Shown here: in pieces, positions 10,670 to 23,289 of the stretch
Layout of the letters: the number at the start of each line of letters is the position of its first letter
How positions within the stretch are numbered: position 1 is the stretch's first letter
Assembly (NCBI GenBank): GCA_018340805.1
Contig: JACMZG010001863.1
Span: 60,092,281-60,156,280 of the forward strand
From: Microvelia longipes
Taxonomy: Eukaryota; Arthropoda; Insecta; Hemiptera; Veliidae
Direction: 5' to 3'
DNA: 64,000 bases
The notes under the pieces: generated by a model
The model's input: the letters and a program-made list of their open reading frames with translations, nothing else
Databases searched by the model: none
Told to the model about the DNA's origin: nothing
Position numbers and translations under genes: made by a program

Positions 10670-11976
10670 TTCAAAAAAATTAATTAAAACTAATTAACAG
10701 GATTCTTCAATTACGTTTATTTTAATTACAGCAGGGATATGGATAATAACTAGTAATGCTGTTAGGAATAATTACTGTAATTAGTGAGGTTAGAGTAATT
10801 TACAATGCAAATGAGCTCAGATTTAAATTTCCTTTAAACACCTGTTATTGAGAACGAAAATTCCGGTAACTGTAACTTTTTAGACAAGTAACATAGAAAT
10901 GTATTCATATATACACACATAGATACGTTTCTTAGGTATAGCAAGTAATTAAAAGATTATAGCATACGTTCATTGCTAAAGTTAAATGAAAGAAGTTAAA
11001 TAATTTGGACTTTAGCATAGTAAGAGTGTCATAAGTTGGAGCTATTAATGAAATAATAGCAATAGGTAGCAGAAAGGGCCCAACTAATTGCCCTATTTTT
11101 AGTAAACATACATTATAATTTAGAAAAAGATAAATTACAATGTAGTTCTTTATATAAGACACGACAGAAATACCTTGGGAGGCAGAATATAATTAGTTGA
11201 CACTGGCTAGCTTGGGCGTACTTTAAGCCTATTAACTAAAATACACACATGATTAGACACAATATCATCTCTCTAGTAGTTCTGCGAAGCGTTTCCTAGA
11301 CTCATTCGGAACTACTAAGAGCGCGTTAATACTACGCATATTATTTCATCCTAGGGTCATGGAAATTAACTTTGGTCCTACCAAAAGCACTATTTGATTC
11401 AAAGCCCAGGGCAGACCAAATTCATTTCTATAACTTCACATTTTTGACCAACAAACTATTATGCTTTTCTTCACCAGTATCTTTTATTTATTTCCACCGA
11501 TTCCTTAGTCCTATATTTACATTATAAATCAATTTACAACCTAATAGAAGCCGATGGCAGCGGAACGTCCTGACAGTTGCCCACTGGAGTAATCTTCAGA
11601 CATAGTAAGACATTAACGTCTACATAACTCAGAAATTTATTGTTGATATGCTAATAGACATCATCTGATGTGTTAGCTTGTCCAACACATCATTAGTCAT
11701 AGACAATGTGTGAGGTCGGATCTCTGCTTCAGGTAAAGGGTTCGTATTAATGAAACTCAGATAAACCTATCTACTGTACAGAGGATGTAGTGGTGTTTAC
11801 CAGATAGATCTTGGAGGTTCGACGTGTCTTTAAAGCTTTTCTAAGACTACCAGTTTAGACTCGTCGTGTTTAACGTAAACACGTCAATTCTAAATAGGTA
11901 GACTGTACAATCAATGGGTCCTTAAAATATTTTGGTAGGGAATGAAGAGAGGGCCAATTTCCACCCAGTGTTTGTC
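10670..11976. other. Spacer, no gene seen
   Basis: The only local structure noticed is a short hairpin (TGATGTGTTA / CAACACATCA, about 11665-11691). No repeat shared elsewhere in the window. Confidence 0.45.
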
Positions 11977-12209
11977 TGCCTCCGTGGCCGTGATCGTAAA
12001 GGCGTTCGATTTCGGCACCGAATGTCCAGGGTTCGCAGCCCCGGCTATGCTCTAAGATTTTATGAATAGTATTTGTATTAAAAAAATTTCGCCAATGTTA
12101 ATTAATTCTTAGAGTGTAGTAGATGCAACCCACCTGAGGTGGTTCCCGCAGGCTTAATACCCTGATGGGCCGAAAGGCCCTAAAACGGGCATTTATTTTT
12201 ATTTATTTT
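11977..12209 (+). mobile_element. tRNA-derived SINE, subfamily b (copy S2)
   Basis: The head TGCCTCCGTGGCCGTGATCG has an A-box-like region and a B-box-like GGGTTCGCAGCCC. The body is followed by the CCACC-TGA-GGTGG hairpin and the 3' module (12145-12189) with GGGCC-GAAA-GGCCC. The tail is ATTT repeats. The head is nearly identical to the 42.7-kb copy. The first 3' hairpin is altered (CAGG..CCTG). Confidence 0.87.
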
Positions 12210-13013
12210 GTTCGAGTAATTAGGATTAGATTGTCCAGTTAAAAGGTTGGGTCTAATTTAGAAGTTTTGCTTACCTGTCGACTTAGCTTTTGTAATTATT
12301 ATTTTTTAATTTAAATTTTAAAATTTATTTCTTTAAATGTAATCTACGCGCACGGTAAGTGAGCTACAATGATTATCACCTTCATTAAATTCACGGTTCC
12401 TTTTTTCGATGTAAATTGTCGCACAGTTAATTACTTTAGATAGAATAACAAATGGTGTTACATCAAAACATCGCAAAATTATTTTCTAAAAAAATTAACT
12501 TTATTATTAGCAAATTATTATCCAACAAAATAGTTTAAAGGTCATTGGATATATGTACATGGATCCTTTGGTCATGGAAATATATATAATAGTCTACCCC
12601 CTTAAAATTGTTTTGCTCTCTCCTCCCCCCAGGGATAAAAGTGCTGGCGCCGCCCTTGCTTGGATACACGTAAGGATGCAGGGATCCTTATGTTAAGATT
12701 ACATAGAAGTATCAATAAAAATCTAATGAGATAAGAAAATTGTGCAGAAAGTTTTTATAAAACTATAGAATCTTAAAAATTAAGGGTGTCTTAAGTATAT
12801 TATCTTTTGAATGGACTTGCTGGTGCTAATCGTCATTATTAAACTATACAAGGTCAATTTAAGAGGGTTATATATAATACAAATTTAATTTAATATTAAT
12901 TTTGTATACAATTAGCATTCGTTGACTGATAAATAGATTATTTTTTGATAGTTTAATTTGGACAATGTCTAAACTGTTGACCAACCTTAAAAACCAGACT
13001 CGATTCTGACATT
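12210..13013. other. AT-rich spacer, nothing recognised
   Basis: Only chance open frames; a C-run at 12620-12660 is unremarkable. Confidence 0.45.
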
Positions 13014-13338
13014 GTCGTAGATATAGAGATATTATTACTAGAGGAGCTCTATTGGTTGAATTTTGAAACATCGAAAAAGTAACCTGACCACCTTAGCTAA
13101 AAATATAATGAAATAATCAGAACAAAATAACAGTAACTTATATAGTAGAACGTTTTTAATACAAATCAAAACACAAACTACGCGCAGGAAGCCAAAAACA
13201 ATAGATTTATTATAACCTTAACCCACTCTTGAAGGAGGTTTCAATGAGGTTACACAGAGCCCCAATACGATGTTTCAGTCCTTTCAATGTATTGAGATAG
13301 GCTATTCCCCCTCTAGTATAAATCTCTATGGTTGTAGA
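13014..13338 (+). mobile_element. hAT-like MITE family A, complete copy (A2)
   Basis: The element spans 13022-13330 (309 bp). Its ends are inverted: TATAGAGATATTATTACTAG on the left, and CTAGTATAAATCTCTATG on the right. It is flanked by GTCGTAGA (13014-13021) and GTTGTAGA (13331-13338), an 8-bp duplication with one mismatch. CA..TG-type termini with 8-bp TSDs are typical of the hAT superfamily. It has no coding capacity and needs a transposase in trans. The centre has the block GAAGGAGGTTTCAATGAGGT seen in all copies. Confidence 0.88.
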
Positions 13339-13339
13339 T

Positions 13340-14165
13340 ATGTTACATTACGCCCTCAGATGACAAAAAAAATAATAAAATGTTAAAAAATATTTTACTG
13401 ACATTTTTTTTCTTAAGGATAAATTTATTTTCATGAAAAATCGGTTCAGATGAAACCAAATTTTTTTCCAAGTTGGAACAATTTTTAAAAAAACATTCTG
13501 AAGAAAATAGTTCATAGCTTCGGTTACGTTTTTCAAAAAAAATCAGCATAACAAAAGAACGAAAAAAGGTTAACAGATATCTATCTTTTGAAAAAACTTC
13601 AGAAATGAGGCTGACAGATAAAAAAAAATACTTTTTCAAATTCAAATAAATAATATTAAAAGACAGATGAGTGATAGAAAAATAAGAAAAAAAACGAGGT
13701 CGATGTCGCTCTTACGACTGGGTGACACAACGGAGTTAATAAATGCACGTCATCTGCATATATCTCATACTTTTTCTAATAAATATTATTCATATTCTTC
13801 GTGATGATATGTTAAGTTGGATATTTATGTTAATATATTATACACATAACAGCAACAGATGTATGAGCCGTAACCTGTTAATGCTGCATAAGGTCGACAT
13901 TTCATTTGTGACAAAACGTACAAGATAAGTGCCCATTGTGAATAAAAACATGTTAATTTAAAATATTTGTTGTACTTGTAGATAATGTTCTCTATTATGT
14001 GGTTAATTATGCGTACTTTATAGTATCATCTTAAGATGGTAATATATTTATAGTAAATGGTTAATTATAGAAGCAACAAGTGAAAGTGCTACAAGAGATA
14101 TGCATTCTTTATGTACGTCAAGCAATCAACAAACTGTAAAATAAAAAATATTAAAATAAAATAAT
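13340..14165. other. AT-rich spacer, no gene seen
   Basis: The 100-residue minus-strand frame at 13343-13645 is Phe/Lys/Ser-rich from AT composition and looks spurious. Confidence 0.5.
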
Positions 14166-14173
14166 ATTGGATC

Positions 14174-14510
14174 CATAGAGATATATTACTAGAGGGGCTT
14201 ATCAATAAAAATTTGAAGCAAATAAACAGAAAAAATATAGTAACTTATTATTTAATGAATATATTTAATGGACTGTTGATAATAATAATACACAATTAAT
14301 TGAAGACTGCATGTCTTCATTTGATTGTGTAACCTATTGTAGTAAAACGTTTAAAATAAAAACAAGAACACAAAAAATGTGCGGGATTCGAAAATAATTT
14401 CATTATAATTTCAACTCCCTCTGGGAGAAGGTTTCATTGAGGTTACACTGAGCCATCGATAGCCCCAAAATGATGTTTCAGGCCTCTCAACTTATTGAAA
14501 TAGGCTATGG
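14174..14510 (+). mobile_element. hAT-like MITE family A, 3'-truncated (A3)
   Basis: The left end CATAGAGATATATTACTAGA is at 14174. The family centre (GAGAAGGTTTCATTGAGG, GAAATAGGCTATGG) is recognisable to about 14510. An extra segment around 14240-14335 (ACAATTAATTGAAGACTGCA) is not in the other copies. The right terminus is missing and a perfect hairpin begins at that point. Confidence 0.75.
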
Positions 14511-14511
14511 A

Positions 14512-14575
14512 GTATTTAAATGCTCGCATAATTCAAAGGCAATGAGATGCCTTTGAATTATGCGAGCATTTAAAT
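14512..14575. repeat. Perfect 29-bp hairpin
   Basis: Arms 14512-14540 and 14547-14575 are exact reverse complements around the 6-base loop ATGAGA. It sits exactly where the family A copy loses its right end. Sequence uniqueness in the window and perfect pairing suggest a recent origin. Confidence 0.9.
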
Positions 14576-14689
14576 ATGCTCAGATGCTGCAGATGCAGTG
14601 ATATGAGATAACTTTAAATTGTTCTGATGTCACTTCAAAATAGATTATCGTAGTATGAAAAATACCATCTTCCAGGCAGCACAACTAAA

Positions 14690-14800
14690 CCAAGAGTTTG
14701 ATCTTTGTACCAATTTGTAACTCTCTAGCATAAAAACAGCGATAGTTATGCGTGACATAGACACAAACCCAGCGAGAGTTTTTGTTACTTAAAAGAAGGG
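14690..14800 (+). mobile_element. C/D element fragment
   Basis: It has TTTGTACCAATTTGTAACTCTCTAGCATAAA followed by an ACAGACACA-type tract, matching the 8930-9000 part of the long copy. Confidence 0.5.
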
Positions 14801-14831
14801 ATTTTTTTGTTAAAGAAAGAGGGTTGAAAGC

Positions 14832-14980
14832 AGCACTGATTCATGACTGAGTCTTTTAGGCGGTGCCAGCACTGATTCATGACTGAGTCTTTTAGGCGGT
14901 GCCAGCACTGATTCATGACTGAGTCTGAGAGTCTTTTAGGCGGTGCAGCATTCACTGAGTCTTTTTAGGCGTGCCAGCAC
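14832..14980 (+). repeat. 36-bp tandem repeat, about four units
   Basis: Units start AGCACTGATTCATGACTGAG and end TTTTAGGCGGTGCC (14832, 14868, 14904, 14947). The third has a small internal duplication and the fourth is shortened. Each unit contains TGACTGAGTC, an AP-1-like core; functional meaning is unknown. Confidence 0.9.
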
Positions 14981-14984
14981 ACTT

Positions 14985-15489
14985 CTTATTTAATAGTTGT
15001 TACTCGCTGCACAGACAAAAATTATTTGTCTAAAGAAAATATTTATTTTCTTTATATGATGCATTAATATAACGAATATAACGAGTGGGCACGTTTCGTG
15101 ATACAAGGTGATTATCACCATACGAGGTGATCTGTCTGCTTTCCCACACATAAGACTATCCTGTGCTGCTAAAGCTACAGGTTTCAGCTAAGCTTTAGAA
15201 ATGATGGATTGACCGAGAGAGGATAGCGTGCTTAGAGAAGGGACCCGAATCTAATGGGTTTTTGATAGCCTTACTTACCAGCTAGCTATAAGAACAACGA
15301 CTTGGCAAACGTTAGTTTTGCTCCAGTAATGTCTTTCTGACCCTATACATATAGCCCTCTCAAAACTAAACCATTATATGAACCGAAACCATTTATTTTT
15401 TATTAGTATTGCTATTAATGGACGAATCAGTTAGAAATTGATTCGGAAGACGTTGTGATTTTTATCTCTGAACACAACGACATCTACAA
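14985..15489. other. Spacer, nothing recognised
   Basis: Mixed-composition sequence; no frame or repeat identified. A short GTGATTATCAC-like inverted motif lies around 15107-15130. Confidence 0.4.
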
Positions 15490-15565
15490 AAATCTGGTAC
15501 GGGGTACCTCGGAACTTTTCCTCATCACGTTAGATTCGCAATCAGACGTGATGAGGATGCGATGA
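15490..15565 (+). mobile_element. C/D element 5' fragment
   Basis: It contains GGTACGGGGTACCTCGGAAC and TCCTCATCACGTTAGATTCGC, followed by an inverted ACGTGATGAGGA that makes a local hairpin. Confidence 0.6.
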
Positions 15566-15569
15566 AAAA

Positions 15570-15861
15570 TGAGACGATTTTGATTTATACTTAGCCACAT
15601 CAGTGAGTGATAATTTAAGCCTGTTTATAACCTTCTCAAGCAATAAACAATGGAAAACTATTAAGAAGTAAGTTTGCCTCTAAATTTTAAGACCTGCGCT
15701 GTTATGAGAATTGTAAGAATGCGCAGTTTGGACCAAGCATGTGCAGTTGGTTTTTGACGTGTCTTTCGTGTTAAATTCTCTCTATTTTTGGTTTTCGACG
15801 GCGTCACTTTTTTGTATGGCAAATCGACTTAGTGCGTCATCCCCTTTATTCAAGATCCTTG
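15570..15861 (+). mobile_element. hAT-like MITE family B, 5'-truncated
   Basis: It matches the right 60% of the complete copy at 52399-52873, including CAAATCGACTTAGTGCGTCA and the terminus CCCTTTATTCAAGATCCTTG ending at 15861. The left terminus is missing; the preceding sequence belongs to a C/D fragment. Confidence 0.8.
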
Positions 15862-15869
15862 ATCGAAAC

Positions 15870-16315
15870 TGAAGAACTGCAGCCAAAATTCTTAACATTA
15901 GAATTTTTTTACTTTATCTAATTATTGTGTAGGTGTTTATTACAAAATAAGGAGTGTTTTAAAAATGTTACAAAAAGGAAACATATGTAAATCCTTTTTA
16001 TCAATAACAATATTAGTTATATAGAATTCAGTAAAGGCTGAAAAAGTAGATGTAAAATTATATGGTAAGTCCAACTTATTAGGTTCATTATCGGTTTTAG
16101 AGGTGTGGTCATTTTAAATCGATAGGTTTTTATAGATAATCGATATCAACTATCAGTTGCGTTTGTTCACATGTGGGGGAATTGTGGTGAAGGTACTTTG
16201 TTATTGGTATCAAGTACCAAATACACGTTAGCTAGTAAAAGGTGGGTTATGGTTTTGTAATTCACTGGGTAGTCAGCTTGGGTATAGTAGTGAATTAAAA
16301 ACATTGCTTGATCAA
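15870..16315. other. Spacer, nothing recognised
   Basis: AT-rich sequence leading into the satellite; no repeat or frame. Confidence 0.45.
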
Positions 16316-16317
16316 CA

Positions 16318-19300
16318 ATGTACACTCCTGTTCAGTACACAGGCCTATTCACAACGTACACTGCCTATCAAATGTACAATGCCTGTTCATGTACACCATG
16401 CTGTTACATATGTACAAGGCCATTTCAACGTACACATTGCCTGATGCACAATTGTTACCATGCCTTTCCTACAATTGTACATAATGCCTATTCAGCAGAC
16501 GTACTCATTGCCTTGATCTACTAATGTACACATCGCCTGATCACATATGTACACATTGTCCTGTTCTTAATGTACATTCATTGCTGTTCTACCAATGTAT
16601 TCGACTTATGCCTATTCACTAACTAACACCTGCTGTATCAACTATGATACATGCCTTTCACTTAATGTTACACATGCCTATTCACTAACGTACTACTATT
16701 GCTTCTTGTCACAATGTACACATGCCTTTCACTATTGTACAGCAGGCCTATTTCACTTAACGTGCACATTGCTGATCACAATTGTACACAGCCTTGTTCA
16801 CTAATGTATCACATGCTATTCACAACGGACACATGCCTGTTCACAATTGTACATCATGGTCCTGTTCATACACGTACACTATGCTCGTTCCAATGGTATC
16901 ACATGCTGTTTCACGAATGTTATCACATGCTATTCTCACACCTGTATCTTCATGCCTGATTCACAAGTATCATCTATTTGGCCTGTTTCACATGTCACAT
17001 GCCTATCACAACGTACACTATGTCTCTCTGTATTCGACAATGTATCATCATTTCTGTCGTACTATTATGTTATTCTGCATTGCCTGTTTAGCCACGTACA
17101 CATCTGTAATGTCACTCAATGTATCACTATTATGGCCTTGTCACAATTAATCATGCCTTGTTCACTTTAATCGTTACACTATTGCCTGATTTCACGTATC
17201 TACGTCCTGTTTCAATGTACTACATGCTTTTCACTAGTTACGGTACATCTATGCTGAATCATCATATATTTTTTGTATGTACACATGTCTTGTTCTACTA
17301 TGTATCACTAGTCTATTTTCTCAATCGTATCTAATGTCCTTTGTTATTTCACATATGTTATTTCATGCTCTTGTTCACATATGTTACATCATGCCCTTAT
17401 TAATAACGTATCACTGCCGATTTCAACATATGTATCACATCTGTCAAGTAGACATCCTGATTCACAACGTACACTGATGCCTGTTCACAATGTAACACAT
17501 GCCTGTTCACAATGTACACAGCCTGATCACAATGTACACACTGCTGTTCACAATTAACATCAGGCTAATTACAACGTACACATGCCTCGATCCACAATGT
17601 ACCACATGCTTGTTCACAATGTACACATGCCTATTTCACAACGTACACATGCCTGATCGACAAGTACACAATGCCTGTTCACAATGTACACATGCCTATT
17701 CACAACGTACACATGCCTGATTCACAAGGTACACATGCCTGTTCACAAGTTGTACACAGGCCTATTCAAAACGTAACCCATCCTATTCACTAATGGTACA
17801 CATGCCTGTTCACAATGTACAAATCCTATTCACAACGTACACTGCCCTGTCACAATCTACATCTGCTGTCACAATGTACACGATGCCTATTTTCATCACG
17901 TACAGCATGCCTGATTCACAAGTGTACAGCTGCTGTTCCATGTACACAGCTATTCAAAAACGTACACATGCCTGATCACAATGTAACATGCTCTGTTCCA
18001 AGTTACACATGCTATCACAACGCTACACATGCCTGATCAGAATGTACCATGCCTGTTGCACAATGTACACAGGCCTATTAAACACGTACCACTGTGATCA
18101 CAATGTAACCATGCCCGATCCAATGCACACATGCCTGTACAATGTACAATGCCTGTTAACGAATGTACACATGCTGTTCACAATGTACACATGCCTATTC
18201 ACACCGTTACACATGCTGTTCACAATGTCACTGCTGTTTCAAATGTACATCGATGACTATTTCACAACGAAACAATGCCTGATCACAATGTGACACGAAA
18301 TGCCCTGTTGCACAATGTACATCATGCTATTCACAACGTACACATGCCTGATCACAATTGTACACATGGCCTGTTCATCAATGTACACATGCCTATTCAC
18401 ACAACGTACACATTGCTCTGAATTAAATGTACAATTCATTGCTGTTCCCCAATGTACCAAGGCCTATTCAAACCGTACACATGCCTTGATCACAATGTAC
18501 AAGCATGCATGTCACAATGTACACCATGCTATTCACCAACCGTACACAGTGCCTGATCACGATGTTAACCATGCCTGTTTCACAATGTACACATGCTATC
18601 ACAACGTAAACAGCATGCGATCACAATGTAACACACCTGTTCACAATGTACACAGGCCTATTCAAACGGGTACACGAATCCTGATCACAATGTGTAACCA
18701 TGCCTGTTCAACAATGTACATCAGCGCTACTGTCAAAACGTACACATGCTATCACAATGTACACATGCTGATCACAATGTACACATGCCTGTTTCACAAT
18801 GGTACACTGCCGTGTTCACTAATGACAGCATGCCTGTTCACAATGTAACAACATGCTATTCCAACGTACAATGCCTGTTCAGCAATGTACCATGCCTATT
18901 CACAACGTACCACATGCCTGATTCACAAGTACACATGCCTGTTTCACGATGGTACACAATGCATTCACAAAGTACAGAATGCTATCACAATGTACATGCC
19001 TGTTCACTAATGTACACAGGCTTATTCAAAAGTAATCACATGCTGATCACAATGTACAATGCCTGTTCACGAATGTACACATGCTATCCTCAACAACGTA
19101 CACATGCCTGATCCAATGTCACATGCTGTTCACATGTACACAGGCCTATTCAAACGTACACATGCCTGATCACAATGTATCACATCCTGATCACACATGT
19201 AAACATCCTGTTGCACGAATTATACACATGCCTGTTCACAATGTACACATGCCTGTTCACAATGTACACATGCCTATTCACAACGTACCATGCCTGTTCA

Positions 19301-21137
19301 CAAGTACACATGCCTGTTCACAAATGTACACATGCCTATTACACGTTACACATGCTGACACAATGTACACATTGCCTGGTTCACAATGGCACATGCCTGT
19401 TCACAATGTCACATGCCTGGTTGTCACAAATGTACACATGCCTGATCACAATGTACACATGCCTGTTCACAATGTACACATGCCTGTTCACAATGTACAC
19501 ATGCCTGATCACAATGTACACATGCCTGTTCACAATGTACACAGGCCTATTCAAAACGTACACATGCCTGTTACCACATCTCACAATGTACACATGCCCT
19601 CACAATGTACACATGCCTGTTCACAATGTAACACAGGCCTGCACTAGCACACGCCTGATCCAATGTACACATGCCTGTTCACAATGTACACATGGCCTAT
19701 TCACAACGTACACATGCCTGATCACAATGTACACATGCCTGTCACATGCCTGTTCACAATGTGCACAATGTACTGTTCAAATGTACACAGCCGTCACAAT
19801 GTACACATGCCTGTCACCAATGTAACACATGCACTGTTCACAATGTCACACATGCCTGATCACAATGAACACAATGCCTGTTTCACAATGTACACAGGCC
19901 TATTCAAAACGTACACATGCCTGTTCACAATGTACACATGCCTCACAATGTACACATGCCTGTTCACAATGTACACATGCCTGTTCACATGTACACATGC
20001 CTGTTCACAATGTACACATGCCTGATCACAATGTACACATGCCTGTTCACAACGTACACATGCCTATTCACAACGTACACATGTCTGTCACAATGCTACA
20101 CATGCCTGTTCACAATGTACACATGCCTGTTTCACAATGTACACATCCTTTCAAATGTACACATGCCTGTCACAATGTACACATGCCTGTTCACAATGTA
20201 CCACCTGCCTGTTCAACAATGTACACATGCTGTTCCCAATGAACAATGCCTGTTCACAATGTACACATGCCTGATCAACACATGTACACATGCCTGTTCA
20301 CAATGTACACATGCCTGATCACAATGTAACATGCCTATCACCAGTACACATGCCTGTTCACAATGTACACATGCCTGTTTCACAACGTACACATGCCTGT
20401 TCACAATTGTACACATGCCTGATCACATGTACACATGCCTGATCACAATGTACACATACTGCACCTGTTCACAATGTACACATGCCTGTTCACAATGTAC
20501 ACATGCCTGTTCACAATGTACACATGCCTGTTCACAATGTACACATGCCTGATCACAATGTACACATGCCTGTTCACAATGTACACATGCCTGTTCACAA
20601 TGTACACATGCCTGTTCACAATGTACACATGCCTGATCACAATGTACACATGCTGTTCACAATGTACACATGCACATGAATGTACACTGCCTGTACACAA
20701 TGTACACACATGCCTGTTCACAATGTACACATGCCTGTTCACAATGTACATGCATCACAATGTACACATGCCTGTTCACAATGGTAACACATGCCTATCC
20801 AAATGTACACATCCTGTTCACAATGTACACATGCCTGATTTCACAATGTACACATGCCTGATCACATGCTGTTCACAATGTAACACATGCCTGATCACAA
20901 TGTACACATGCCTGTTCACATGTTCACATGCCTGTTCACAATGTACACATGCCTGTTCACAAATGTACAATGCCTGTTCACAATGTCACACAACATGTAC
21001 ACATGCCTGTCACAATGTACCATGCCTGTTCACAATGTACACATGCCTGTTCACAATGTACACATGCCTGATCACAATGTACACATGCCTGATCACAATG
21101 TACACATGCCTGTTCACAATGTACAACATGCCTGACA
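16318..21137. repeat. 21-bp satellite array (sat1)
   Basis: The monomer is CACAATGTACACATGCCTGTT with GATC/GTTC variants. The first ~1.5 kb is heavily eroded with many single-base insertions and deletions. From about 19.2 kb the units become near-identical. In the middle, three variants alternate (GATCAC.., GTTCAC..AGGCCT, ATTCAAAACG..), giving a ~63-bp higher-order unit. Because 21 is divisible by three, intact runs stay open in several frames on both strands. The resulting long frames (for example 19175-19825 and 20435-21148) are repeats of TCL(F/I)TMY or MPVHNVH and not genes. Confidence 0.97.
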
Positions 21138-21139
21138 CA

Positions 21140-23254
21140 AGTTCATAGCGACACTTTGAACTCTTAGTACAAACGGAAATTATTTATGCGAATTTCAGGT
21201 AACTAAATTTGCCAATCCTCAACAAATAAGTGAATTAGATTTTTTGTTTTATCGAATTTTTTGATTATTTTTAGTAATTATTTTATTATTTAAAATGGGG
21301 AAGCGTTAAATATTCATGATCTATTCCTGTCTGAGGTCACATAGTCATCCACAGTACGAAGTAAAAGGTATTGAATGTGTTTACTGTGAGAATGTGATAT
21401 TGATGAAGTTACGGTGTCAGATGCATGTCGGTGACATAACTCTGACATGCTCTGATATGGACAGCCCTCATGTTGCGACATGATCCCCTTATCTCTGCTA
21501 GACACATCCTACCAAATACCCTTATGACTATATTATCAGCTTTCTCATTCACTAACCTATCTCGGCTCGTCCGCTCTAGTAGAGGCAACTTTTCATCTAT
21601 TCCAGAGAGCTCTATACAAAGCTTGCCTTGGCCCCCATAGCATTATCTGCTTCAGTTGACACTGAGTTTTTCCTTATTACCCCAAACGTAAACCACAAGG
21701 TCTATAAGACCCGACCCTCACCTGTGTTTACCCTAAAACCTCATAACCATCTCACTATAAATCCTAACGATTCTCTTCTTCCCTAAAAGAATTGTTAATC
21801 GCTACGATTCTGTCCCTTTATAAACCCTTCGAGATAAAAAGAACCCTTAACAAATAATTACAAAAACTCATAGAAACAAATCAACATAGAGGATAGGACT
21901 AACATAATGTAACAAATTAGAGCATAGACACAAATATTCCTATCAGTATAATATATTTTTATCAAGATAAGTACCTTCAGACATTTAACTAGGGATTTGG
22001 TTTGATGACAAACAACCCTAACTCAACTAAACTTATATAATCATCACATTGCTGATCTCAGTCCACCCCAGTACGTCTAAATATCCATCAAAAGACACCT
22101 GGACCGGATCAATGACATCGATCACTTATCTTGACCATCATCTATAGCCATATGATTCTACATTGAAATAAACTATTATAATTACCATTAATGTTGTCAT
22201 ACCAATGAATACACCACGGTACTAAGCAGTCACCATTATGTCTTAGATTCCATCAATTATTTTTATACCTAGTATACCACAAAACAATAGACGTTATTAT
22301 TAGTGATGATTTAAAAACATTAAAAAAAGTAATCTCGACACTAAAGTAATATAGAAACCAAGTAAGGAAACTCCTATACTAACCTTTGTTAAAAAATTCA
22401 GACATGCGTGATCAGCTGATAGCAGCCTCAAAAAATAAAAAATATAGCTAGAATTGGAATAACTACGCATGACCCTTTTGGTAACATTAGGTGAGTTTTA
22501 CTTTTTATCGTGTTTTCGTACGTAAATATGTACTTGCTAATTTAATAAATTATGTATTAAATTCTGTTAAATAATTGTTACAATAATTAAGTTAAAGAAA
22601 AAGAGAAACTATAGTATAGGTAAACCCCATGTTTTTATTAAGATTTTGATAACATACACATGAAAGTGTATTGCTTTAAATATAACTTAAAGTAACGATT
22701 CCTTTATTATATTAATAAAACTTAGATTAAAGTTGTTGAATTACTAATTACAATTAATATTTGAAGGGGAAAACAAACATCACTCGCAAAAATGCTCTAC
22801 AAGTTAAGTAGTGTACACAAAAAAAAAGTTTAACTAGCCGCTCGTTTTAAGTAATTTAAACAAACCTAGTATTTAAAGCACTTAAACCTCTATTGCATGT
22901 GATAAAGCGTATTTCTACACAAATTATTAACGATTTATACTAAAATATACAAAAAAGGCAATAAAAACAAAAATTAGTTTAGAGTACCGTAAATAGTTTG
23001 TTTACATTTACAAGGGTAAATCAAAATGGCGGCCCCCATAGGAAATTTAAGTCAACTCCCTAGTAGACAAAATGTGAATTACATGCCGATGTCCGACAGA
23101 AATCGCGTTTGTTTCCCTACTTGGTTTATATATTACTTTAATCGAGACATTAAAATATTATTAAAATCAAACAAACAATAAAATGACAGTAACTCACATA
23201 ATAAGATAATTTTTAACAAATCATGAAGTTTATCTTAACAACAACCTTCATTCC
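21140..23254. other. Spacer, no gene seen
   Basis: Apparently single-copy sequence of more balanced composition at 21.3-22.1 kb. No frame over ~65 codons and no recognised motif. Confidence 0.45.
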
Positions 23255-23287
23255 AATTATAACCTACCCATGGAGTAGGTTATAATT
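23255..23287. repeat. 13-bp inverted repeat hairpin
   Basis: AATTATAACCTAC and GTAGGTTATAATT flank a 7-base loop containing CATGG. Confidence 0.8.
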
Positions 23288-23289
23288 AG

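Noticed and set aside
19175..21148. Long open frames (188-237 residues) on the plus strand and related frames on the minus strand
   Set aside because: They are translations of a 21-bp satellite whose period is a multiple of three; all encode the same 7-residue repeat and none has non-repeat sequence.
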